This document shows positions 54,528 to 64,000 of a stretch of DNA of 64,000 nt, one piece after another; position 1 is the first letter of the stretch; every line of letters starts with the position of its first letter. The stretch is from contig MNCI01004338.1 of the NCBI GenBank assembly GCA_015680685.1, positions 293,757 through 357,756 of the forward strand. The letters run 5' to 3'. The translations under genes and the position numbers were made by a program. Source of the DNA: Gnetum montanum. Lineage: Eukaryota; Streptophyta; Gnetopsida; Gnetales; Gnetaceae. The notes below the pieces were generated by a model, which was not told where the DNA came from, made no database searches, and was given only the letters and a program-made list of their open reading frames with translations.

Positions 54528-56940
54528 ATGTATTCTTCACATAGGACCCATAATACATCATATGATGAGAACACTCGTAGGAGAAATGATAGGATATATA
54601 CTAAAGAAAACTGGAGTGAACAACCTCAAATAGGTTCTTCCTATGTTCATTTAGACCCTAACTACACTCAAAGACTACATTCAACTAGTGTAGAAAATCC
54701 TAGCGGAGATGAAGTCCTGGATCAAGGAGGGCCTCAAGGCCTAGGACCTCCGCTAAACTTGGATAAGATAAATTAAGGGACCATGGGGAGAACTATAGAA
54801 ACCATGGTGATTCTCCCAATTCTTCATCTTCCTCTCCCACTTTAATGTCTAGTTATAATGAAGATTAACATGAGTATAAAGATAGAGCTCCACTACGGGG
54901 TCAAGACAAAGATAGAAATCAAACCCAAGGGCAAAATCAAAGACATCACAATGAGCATAAACAAGATCATCATAATCAAAAGAATAGAAATAGAAATTTT
55001 CATCACAACATGTTTGATGATTATGAGCTCTTTTTGGCCAGTAAGAGCCTAATGTAGATCATAGAGGTAATTAAGATACCTTGTAGGCATCGTAGGGACA
55101 ATCGCTTATATAGGCTAGATATAAACAATATTCCTAAATTTGCAGGAGGCTACAATTCAGATCCACAACATCATCTATAAGCCTTCCAAGATTCTTATGT
55201 CTCATACAACATTGAAAGTGGGTGGTAAAACTTTAATCTCTTTCTTAGGATACTAATCAATGAAGCCAAAGTATTGTATAGATTACTAAAACCAAATTCA
55301 ATTTAACAGTGGTCCACAATGTTGGAACTCTTCAATGAAAAATACCAAACCTATGTGAAGGTGTTCAACCTAAGGAGACAAATCCAAGGATGGAGATAAG
55401 AACAACATGAACCCTTAGACATGGCCTTAGATAGATATTATTCTCTACTAAATAGATATCTAGGTCATGGTTTCTCTGAGGAAAGAAAAATTTTCCACAT
55501 CATGGATGGGCTTCATAATGAAACAGGGGAGACCATTGGGATGGATGCCTTGGGTTAATTATACAAGCTATGAACCCATCAGATCTGAGAGTTGATCAAG
55601 TGTGTGGCAAAAGAAGAAGGAGAGCTATGCAAATGGAAGAATGTTGAGGAAAACAATTGGGATCCAACTCGTCAAAAGAAAAGGATCCATATCTTTGATG
55701 AGGAAAAAGAGGCAACTCTCAATGAGATGATTTTACAACCAACCTTATCAATACAAAATTGTATCAATGGGCTTGAAGTAAAGCTAGGTGAGATGTTGGA
55801 AGGAATGAATGAAAAACTTAAAACTTGTGTAGAAACCATAGAGGAGAGAGTGACATAAAGCAAATTAAGTGATCACAACAAAATTAGGAAAAAGAACCAA
55901 GAAATAGCTAGGAACACTAATCGAAAAATAAGAAAAATGGCTAAAGAAAGTGAGGCTATAGACTCAACCAAAAACGAAGATAATGGATGTGACATTTGCA
56001 TATATGACCATCTGAAGGGTCATTTCCCAGTCTTGTTACATCTACATGAGTATTAGGAAAGGGAATTAAATTTGAAGTTTGTATAGGAGCACATGCCCAA
56101 AAGATTTCCTCTTCTGTGCAGTAATTTTAGACAACCCCAAAACCAGTTGTACTATCCTAGGGGGACTTATTACTAGCCTTAACACTAGCATCAACTGTAG
56201 TGGCAACAACCACAGTCGTGGGGGAGGCCACCACCAAACTAGCCCTATCCTTCCTACCAATTGAACCCACCTGGATATTATGTTTAACACCATGTTTCAT
56301 CAACTAGTTTTACTTTCTCTACTTCAAATCACTACTACCACTCTCCCAAATATCATTATCCTGCAACATCTAAAACAAGATCACCACCTCACACCTCTCA
56401 CCCTACATCATATCCTCAATATTCTCATACTTACCTTCACCATATGTCACCTCCAACAACACAGGAAGGTTTAGCATCACAACATCAATGAGAGAATGCC
56501 ACTTGTGCTACAAACATACACTTGAATGATAACACTGGTAGATCTCAATCAAAGTTTTAGAAATGTTCCTTCTAGAGGAAAGGTTGTAAGCCAAAGAAAA
56601 ACACTCATGGACCTACTACATCACCTGGACCAACACAAGGCCAATCTAATGCAGCAACCTTCCTCATAAAAATGATGTCTCTTGATCATACGCAAAAGCT
56701 AGAAACCATCACCACTATAACACAAGACATAAATGATAAACCTATCATTGTGGAGAGATAGAAGAATTCATGCATCACCAATAATGATAAAGGATGTAGC
56801 TGTGAGCTGAAAGTTCAAAATATTAACATAACTCCTATGCTGGCCCACCATAAAGTTCAGGAGCAAGTTTGTGAGCAAAACCTAGTCTACACAGTAGCCA
56901 CTAAACCAAAAGACACCTAGTGGCTTGAAAATGAGAATAT
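54528..56940 (+). pseudogene. gag: Element D gag (only coding region of D)
   Basis: The start MYSSHRTHNTSYDENTRRRN at 54,528 is open for 82 codons. The core IPKFAGGYNSDP (about 55,130), WSTMLELFNEKYQTYVKVFN (about 55,312) and PLDMALDRYYSLLNRYLGHG is homologous to A and F. A charged helical part (55,592-55,858) and a Cys/His cluster (CDICIYDHLKGHF, about 55,990) follow, then a Pro/His/Tyr-rich tail. The last recognisable residues match A near 2,900, just past the protease, but no DSG protease motif and no RT are present before the element moves into the post-integrase type spacer. Many stops. Confidence 0.75.
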
Positions 56941-58909
56941 AAAAATATCTTAAAGATGCATGGAAGTAACTAATTTGCTTATCAATTCTTGAATTTTCTA
57001 ATTCTTCATATGTTTTTCATTTCTTTATATTGTTCTCTTTTATTGAGTCATTCTCTTTACGTTTTATGAATGTATTTGATGTTTTTATTAATAAAATTGC
57101 CAAGTCATGATGTAGAAGTCAACGCTATGTGTTAGGTTCTTTTGTGCTATGCTATCAAGATGATTGGGTAAGTAATTATGTAAAGTAATGAGACCACCTC
57201 ATCCATCCCTCTAGTTCTCTAACTAAAAGGTCTTTTTCATGGAAATAATTTGGTTGTTATTTTATAAAACTAAAATTAATCAATGATCATTGTACTTGAA
57301 TAAAGAGGGAATTACTAAGTGGAAATGGCAAAGGGTGTGACCTCAAGGGGACTTGTTGGGTTCTCTTCTTGACTTCCTTCATGTGGTTTATGACTCCTCT
57401 TGGAATGTATCATCCCTCCTCCATCAACCAATAAAAAGGAAGCTCTGTCTTTGCATGGTGTGGTTCCCATCCAAAAAAAGAGGGAAAAAATGAAAAAATA
57501 AAGAAGAGGGAAAAGACAAAAAAATAAAATAATGATGGGAATTCAAAGCACACCCCTTAGACACAATAATGGACTATAAGCACTAGTTATGGGGCTAGAA
57601 AGACATGTTACCCATGCTTGAAGGCACCCCTCTAACTAAGGCTCTTCTTGCCTTCTTCTCTTTTCTTCTCTTTTTGGAGTGATGATTGTTCTTTGAGGTG
57701 GTTGTGAACTCATGGTGGTTGGCAAGATGGAACACATCAATGCAAGGTCATTGTTCATGGTATGAACTTGGTTTGAACTTAGACGAATAGGTATGTTGAT
57801 CATTTTAATTACATTTGTCACAAGAACCTATTATGAACATGGTCAAGTACATTACATCTTGATCTCTACAATCCCTTCTCATTCCATTATTTACCTCACT
57901 GCTGCATGTGATTATGAGCCTTTTGGTTTTTTTTAGTATAGTGCAACATCTTAACCATGGTAGTTGTGTGTTGTTTGGAACAAAGCCATGGTCTACATTT
58001 AACTTCTTGGGTGCCCACGGACATCTACAGAAGTGGTTATGCAAGGGCATTATGGCAAAGAGCCTACTTTGGGGAGGACCCACTTGCATAACTTTTGTTG
58101 ATCATGGCTTTGAACTAACCTTCACATCTTCCAAGACATCACTNAACTATTAGTTACCATGACGTTCAAAAATAGGATGATGGAAAATTTTAAAGCAGAC
58201 ATCCCTAGCTCCCATGACTAATAAGTGTAACTATGGAAGCACATAGGTTTTTGAATAAATGAAACCAAAGGTCTAATTCAAAAGATGACCAATAAATATT
58301 AATGGATATGGAAATAGAAAAGTAGGAAAAATTAATGAAATAGATGAGAAGTACGCCCAAAATCATGTATAAATTTAGAGAAACCATTAGTGATGTCTTG
58401 GAAGATGTGAAGGTTAGTTCAAAGCCATGATCAACAAAAGTTATGCAAGTGGGTCCTCCCCAAAGTAGGCTCTTTGCCATAATGCCCTTGCATAACCACT
58501 TCTGTAGATGTCCGTGGGCACCCAAGAAGTTAAATGTAGACCATGGCTTTGTTCCAAACAACACACAACTACCATGGTTAAGATGTTGCACTATACTACA
58601 CANTAGAAAAGCATCAACATAATAATCAAGGTTAAAAGTATGTCATCACTACTGAGAAAAAGAAGACTCATCTTTAGTGGATTTTTAAAAACCTCCAAAA
58701 ACTTTATAATCTTCAATGTCTATCTAGTCTTTTTGTCACTCTATCATTTTTTATGCATCCACTTGAATAAGATTTTGTAATGCGGCACTTAGAGTCAATC
58801 AATAGTTTGCATATCAATTAATAATCCCATGCATTCCCAATATTTTGTAAGGAACTTATTCCTCATTTTGTTTAACTTGAGGAAAAGTTTTCATTTAGTT
58901 GTGGGGGTA
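56941..58909. other. Element D spacer and polypurine tract
   Basis: Noncoding. 57,000-58,140 aligns with the post-integrase spacer of A (6,300-7,350). The PPT GTTGTGGGGGTAT ends at 58,909. No pol remnant is found, so D lacks protease, RT, RNase H and integrase, and also the 3' ORF found in A. The interval includes an inverted piece between Ns at 58,144 and 58,603. Confidence 0.7.
58145..58602. other. Second inverted segment between single Ns (probable assembly error)
   Basis: About 200 bp at the right end (58,395-58,600) is the reverse complement of about 57,937-58,143. Flipping the segment overlaps the left flank and then extends it (ACATCACTAATGGTTTCTCT). Same pattern as 35,909-36,258. Confidence 0.75.
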
Positions 58910-59759
58910 TGATGAGTTATGACTTGCCTAGCTCTAATATTGGATAACCAATATTAGACCCCTAAACAGGATGTTAGATATTTGATATTGGGGGGTATGG
59001 GCCAGCCTTTAAATATAGCACTTGGGCACATGGTTTGGGTAATAGTTTTACATTAGTTTTTCATAGTTTTGTCAATAGAGTAGCTGAACGCTTGTAGTTT
59101 TATTCCATAATCATACAGAATAGTTAGTGAGTGCCTACATAGGGGATCTGAGTTACTTGTATGGAGTCTTATTTGAGTGGCAATGTACATGGACATATTC
59201 CATGAACAACAAAAAGATCGAGATTTATTTTTATTCATTGCAACACGTTGACTTAGATTAGATTTACTTTCCATGCAATTTACTTTTCATGTACTTAGTT
59301 AATATTTATATTTTAATGCATGATTATTAATTCAACACATAAGTATGATCACTTCAAGCATGTGTATGACTCTTGGTAATCCTAGCAATGCTTAACACTT
59401 GGTAATCCAACAGCATTATATGTGTTTAGGATGTGCACAAGAAGTGGGATTCGATACTTATGTTAGGCTAGTTAATTATTAATTAGCAATTACATTAGTT
59501 GAATTAACAATAAATTGAGTTTCAACCTATTGTTAATCATAGAACAATAAAATATAAAATAATAAAAATCATATGCCTCACTCTGGACTAAACTATATGT
59601 GACAAAGATACCACTAGTCCAAGTGGGAAGACAACAAATTGTGATCAAGGCATAGCAATCTAGATGTCACAATTAGTCCCATCCACGGAATTTGACCAAA
59701 TCATGCATAAACACTTGTGATTCATATGGTTGGGCATAGGGGTACCTTGCTGCTCATCA
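58910..59759 (+). repeat. Element D 3' LTR
   Basis: 850 bp, TGATGAGTTATGACTTGCC to CTCATCA, uninterrupted. The TATA has decayed to TTTAAATAT (59,008). It pairs with 36,471-36,973 plus 54,046-54,394. The flanks (ATTTC on the left of D, CTTTC on the right) are a near-match target duplication. Confidence 0.9.
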
Positions 59760-60070
59760 CTTTCTTTTCAAAGAAGCTAAATGAGTTAAGGTATAAATAC
59801 AACATATATGAGAAGGAACTGTATGCTATTCTTCAAGTAATCAAGCATTAGAGGCATTACTTATTTCCCAAGAAGTTCACTTTGATGATAGACTACAAAG
59901 CACTTTAATTTCTTAATTTTTGAAAGAAGTTGACTATCAAACACATAAATTGGATGGTACAATTATAGGATTTTAATTTTTTACTCAAGCACAAAATTAG
60001 AAGAGCTAATGTGGTAAAAGATGCATTATCTAGGGTGCATGTGGTGAATTTCAACATACCTCATATGAAA
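59760..60070 (+). pseudogene. Element E RNase H, C-terminal part
   Basis: The frame reads FFSKKLNELRYKYNIYEKEL, then YAILQVIKH, a TAG (expected Trp), RHYLFPKKFTLMIDYKAL, then KHKIRRANVVKDALSRV. These are the standard chromovirus RNase H blocks (FFSEKLNxxxxxYSxYEKEL; WRHYL; GKxNxVADALSR). The N-terminal catalytic part lies at 36,400-36,470, left of element D. Confidence 0.88.
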
Positions 60071-60199
60071 TGCATGAATGCATTTATTGATTTATATTAG
60101 CATGATCTAATTTTTGGTAGGTTTGAAGAAGCCTCAAAAAACCATTATTGAGAAGGATAGACTAATGGAGGAACTCTCATATTCAAAATGAACTACTAT

Positions 60200-61300
60200 T
60201 TAAGAATGGAAAGATTTGTATTTTCAATTGTGATTTTAGGAGAAATATTTTTGTTGAAAAGTATTGTGGTGGCATGGTAGGTTACATGGGTAAATATAAA
60301 ACATTGAATCTTTTAGGTAGGCACTATTTTTAACTTGGAATGATGTTTGAAGTCTCCAAATTTGTGAAGAAGTATTTGACATGTTAAAAATTCAAGGGAG
60401 GTAAATGTGTTGATAGGGACACTATGTGTCTTTTCCAATTTCCAAAAGTCTATGGAAAAGTGTATTAATGGATTTTGTGAGTGGGATTTAGAAGATCAAA
60501 AATGGTAATAATGCTATCTTTGTGGTTGTGAAAATATTCTCAAAGATGGCACATTTCATTTCATGCAAAAAGACGAGTGATGCATCTCATGTTGCAAATT
60601 TATTTTTTTAGCATATTGTGAAGTTGCATGGGATAACTTTGAATATTATTAGTGACAAAGACTCCAAGTTTACTAGTCATTTCTTGAGGTCACTTTAAAA
60701 AATTTTAGGGAAAATTTTGAATTTTTCTAGTTCATATCATCAACAATCTAATGGTCAAACTAAAGTAGTTAATAGATATTTGCTGAATATTTTAAGGTGT
60801 TTGCATGAAGGACAATCCAATAGGTAGGAAACTTTATTGTCATGTTGAATTTTATTATAATAATGCTTTTCATGTTCCTATTGGAAAAATTCTGTTTAAG
60901 GTTAATTATGAATTTAGTCCAAAGATGGTGGATGATCTTAGGAGCTTTGATGGAAAAGCTTAATTGAGTGCTAATTTTATGCAAGAGCTGAAGTGTCTTC
61001 ATGCTCAAGTGAAGGCTATTTTTGAGAAGAATGATGAAGAAAGAATCCTTAAGAGAAATGAGGGCTAAGATAAAGTCCAAATTTTATGTTGGTGATATTT
61101 TTTGGATGCACTTGAAGAATAAGAGGTTGAGAGGCATTAACATTTCAAAGTTGAAAGCTAAGGAGATGGATCCTTTTAGGATAAAGTAAAACTTAATGGT
61201 AACTCTTTTGAAATTGATATATCAAATAATTTGGGTATGTCTTTTGTTTTTAATGTTGTAGATCTTGTACATTATCATGGATTGGTAGATGATGAAATAT
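60200..61300 (+). pseudogene. Element E integrase with GPY/F module
   Basis: The zinc-binding HHCC part is faint (GGKCVDRD near 60,400). The core has the segment KSVLMDFVSG (first Asp, about 60,460), [33 protein letters not shown] (second Asp, about 60,650) and SSYHQQSNGQTKVVNRYL (about 60,730-60,785), where the third acidic residue is now Lys (normally QTEVVNR). The C-terminus has FYVGDIFWMHLKNKRLRG, ISKLKAKEMDPFRIK (GPF replaced by DPF), NGNSFEIDI and SFVFNVVDLVHYHG, a clear GPY/F-type module. Frameshifts and stops are present. Confidence 0.85.
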
Positions 61301-61369
61301 TATAGGGTAGCTTCGATAAGTTGAAGGGAAATATTCATAAGCCCCATCCCTCACAAGAGTGGAAGGTAA

Positions 61370-61497
61370 TTGTACTCAAGAAGAGAGAAGCTTCTAACAC
61401 ATGTGAAGTGAAGAGGAATGAGTACTTGATCCATTGGGAGGGTCAAATTACTAATGATATTGTATGGATCCATGATATCAAACTTATTAATTAGGGA
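61370..61497 (+). pseudogene. Element E chromodomain-like terminus
   Basis: The residues EVKRNEYLIHWEGQITNDIV followed by WIHDIKLIN match the chromodomain core (EYLVKWKGxxxxExTWE) at the end of chromovirus integrases, which is thought to direct integration to particular chromatin. The first aromatic and the WxG are kept; the acidic residue before the last Trp is Asp. Confidence 0.7.
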
Positions 61498-61559
61498 ATC
61501 ACTTCTACTTATACTTCCTTGTTCACCTAATTTTAGTTTTTGAAGGTTAGGAGAGCTAG

Positions 61560-62165
61560 TGTAGGGAAATCTCTTCCTAGCCCATTTTCATCCTTACAGG
61601 TGGTTAATTTGCAATTTTGAGAAGCTAGAGAGATGTCTTTGTTGCAAGCTATAAAAAAGCATGGAGACATCCCAAGTGTGTGGGAGACATCTAACTAGTA
61701 GATGAGACATTTTTAGCTCTATGTTTGAGATAAATATAGAGGCTAGGTCAATTATTAAGCATAGATAAAGAAAGGAAGAAAAGATTAAAAGTTAGCATAG
61801 AGAGATTGTAGGACTGGGTGTGCATCTCTATGGTCAAGTGTATGCAATCTTAGCCATAACTCTTTGTATGTGCATTTAATCTCAGATCTATGTGTGAAGA
61901 GATCTAGATTGATTGAACCTTACATTGAGGTCAATCATTATGTGATTGCAGAGTCTCATGCTTTACAATAGTGTTGAGTGTGTAAACATTGAATATGATC
62001 TAGGTTGTGATTCTATTGTAATTGTATTCTTCTTAATTTAATTAAAGATAACCAATTTTTCTAGCTCTTCTAGTAATTAAATTTTCTTACATTTTTTTTT
62101 CTATTTTTGAATTTGATGTCTTTGAAGGATTAAAGCAAATTAGAATGACCCTGCTCTATGCTACA
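61560..62165 (+). repeat. Element E 3' LTR
   Basis: A purine-rich tract (GAAGGTTAGGAGAGCTAG) precedes TGTAGGGAAATC. I place the end at CTACA (62,161-62,165), giving TGTAG/CTACA inverted ends and about 606 bp. A TATA-like CTATAAAAAAGCATGG is near 61,648. The 5' LTR is not in the window, so the boundaries are provisional. Confidence 0.6.
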
Positions 62166-64000
62166 TCATAGGGCCAAGATAATCATCATCCTCATCTTAG
62201 TACCTTTATCCTATCTAGGATGGGCTAAGAGAAAAAATAAAAATAATAATAATGATAATTTAAATAACTCAAAACCTAGATCTACAAATGTTGTAAAGTA
62301 AGAAAATCATGATGAGCCTCTTGTGGTGATTTCATTACTCTTATCATATCTAATGAATCCTATGGTTTTATGTATATTAATTTTGGTGCTTCATGTTATT
62401 TTACTATTGTTTTATCCCTATTTTTCAATGTTAAAAATAAAGACCTCATTATGTAACAATCAAAGATATATGTTTAATAAAGATCACTGAGTATGGGGAA
62501 ATGAACATTTCTAATGTGAAACTAAAAAATATTTATTAGAGTTTAAATTGTTTCGAACGATTAATTTTTGTATATTAACTTGTTAATGATAGTTTTTATG
62601 TTAAATATAATAAAAAATACCATGATCAATCATATTGTTATTGTTTGTTAAAAAACTTTATAGAAAGGTATGCATTTAGTTTTAAAATGGACACAAAAGA
62701 ATTTTAATTTAACATTTTTATTAGTCTAAAACAAGGATGACTTCATTCTCTTACTTTAGTTGGACTCTTTATTGATGAACTTAAAGAGTGGATGCATAAA
62801 ATACCAACTCAATTTATAATTACAATTGAAAATAGTCTTATCAAACTCTTAATTTTAAATTCAATAGAATGATTGCAATAAATAATTAATACTAATGATT
62901 ATTTTTGTTAATGATGAGTAGTAAGTAGTTCCCCTATCTAACCATATGAATATATAAGCCTATATAGTAAACTCTATCATAATCCATTGAAGGGATAGTT
63001 TGTATGTCTTAAAGAAACATATGTAGATCATAGGTTGCTATCTTCCTAATCACATTCATAGTGGGCTCATAGGGTATGGTTAAATATGATCAAGATATAT
63101 AATCAATAATGTTTTTTGGCCCATTTTACTAAAAATAAAGAATAATCTAACTAAACAAACCTAAAAGAGTGAGTAAAAGTAAAGTCCTAAAGTGATGAAT
63201 ATTTAATTTGTTAACTTGCTATCATTTTCCTATATTCATGTATTAATCGCTAAGTAACAAACTAATCAACTACTAGATGAACTAGTCATATAGTCATTGG
63301 GCAAGTAAACATTTAGCACTTGAGGTATTAATGAACTTGTTCCACTTCATTAAATGCAAATATAAATTTAAATGTAAACATTATAGAAGAGTAATTAGTA
63401 ATTTTCATTAAAATAAATTATATTAAATGTAAAATTAATCTAAGTTGAAATGTTGCAATGTGTTAAGAATCAATCTTGATCTTTATCACCAAACATGGGT
63501 ACATCTAGGAATAACCACTCAAATAAAGATATTGTCAACTAACTGAAGATACATATTGTGAGTACATGACAATTATTAAAAAATAAAAAATGAAAAATGA
63601 AAAAAATTAACTATGATTGACTAAAATTAATTCTTTCTACCATGGTGGATGACAAATGTATAGGCCGAAATTTAGGGTTGCATTAACCCATATGCATTCA
63701 TGCATCCCAATATATCAAAGCATTAATGCATTTCATCAAAAATTTAGGATTTTACATTTCATTGGTGAACATGTTAAAATAAAATTTAATATCCACAAAA
63801 CTAAAAAAATACTTAGTGGCACATGTAATAAGATATATAATTTCACTCTAGGAAATGAATATGTTAACATAACCTCCTCTTAAAAATATCTTAGCCTACA
63901 ATGGCTTGCAATTATAAATGGGCTCAATGTATTATTCAAAGAGTTATTATTCAATGTATTATTCAAAGAGTTAAAGTGGTATGAAAGTCTTATTTTCTTT
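62166..64000. other. AT-rich flank, no supported gene
   Basis: Strongly AT-rich with no long conserved frame. Around 62,370-62,440 a short stretch (YINFGASCYFTIVLSLF) resembles a decayed Copia-type protease start (WxxDSGASxHxT), but this is weak. A 75-codon open frame at 63,656-63,883 has no recognisable feature. Confidence 0.5.

Larger units (their letters stand above)
59760..62165 (+). mobile_element. Element E: chromovirus, 3' part
   Basis: This continues the element seen at 35,596-36,470: RNase H, integrase, chromodomain-like end, PPT and 3' LTR. The protein frame runs across the D insertion point. Its coding strand, domain order and terminal chromodomain define a chromovirus. Confidence 0.87.

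Noticed and set aside
57908-58591. Large hairpin with mirrored ORFs
   Set aside because: Bounded by single Ns and identical in pattern to the RT inversion at 35,909; an assembly artefact is more likely than a biological palindrome.
1-64000. tRNA, rRNA or host protein-coding genes
   Set aside because: None was recognised on either strand; every long conserved frame belongs to a transposable element or its accessory genes.

Overview
This window is repeat DNA from a plant nuclear genome, almost certainly a large-genome seed plant; a gymnosperm would fit, but the sequence does not prove it. From base 1 to about base 62,165 it is one stack of LTR retrotransposons nested in one another. I see no intact host gene, no tRNA or rRNA gene and no CRISPR array. 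Three Ty3/gypsy lineages are present: Athila-type (A, F and D, marked by the RT signature VFMDDFSTYG and a TTGGCG-type primer site), Tat/Ogre-type (B and C, with PBS TGGCGCTAGAAGRAGGG and, in C, two RNase H domains) and a chromodomain-bearing chromovirus (E). A 5'-truncated LINE with a poly(A) tail lies inside B.

Layout: E (+) is the base layer, seen at 35,596-36,470 and again at 59,760-62,165. F (-, 30,695-35,595) entered E just upstream of its RT. A (+, 1-11,956 and 30,529-30,694) entered F in its RT. B (-, 11,957-30,528, TSD AATGT) entered the 3' LTR of A. The LINE (+, 17,067-19,055, 14-bp TSD) entered B. On the other side D (+, 36,471-36,973 and 54,046-59,759) split the RNase H frame of E, and C (+, 36,974-54,045, TSD GTAGT) entered the 5' LTR of D. 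Most reading frames are broken, mainly by stops at sites that look like former CAG, CGA, CAA or TGG codons, as expected from C-to-T decay of methylated repeats.

The most interesting content is an accessory gene shared by B and C. In both elements a gene of eight exons (B 19,236-24,183 on +; C 47,048-43,127 on -) lies between protease and reverse transcriptase, antisense to gag-pol. The first three introns match in position and phase, exon 2 is 450 nt in both copies, and intron 3 is 100 nt in B and 99 nt in C. The predicted protein of about 1,000 residues has a short basic N-terminus, a segment resembling the FCP1/NIF (HAD) phosphatase fold with a degenerate DxDG motif, a conserved middle region with the motif YPLFRARAFPKTLSQG, a helical region and an acidic tail. 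An antisense gene can keep its introns through an RNA intermediate, and it sits where Ogre-type elements are known to carry a sense-strand intron. I know of no description of such a module.

Other points: A carries a 942-codon frame downstream of integrase with its own apparent promoter and 5'-UTR intron; the LINE carries extra ORFs, one ending in a J-domain-like segment; related 27/28-bp minisatellites lie beside the antisense gene in B and C. Two short stretches between single Ns (35,909-36,258 and 58,145-58,602) look like misoriented assembly pieces.
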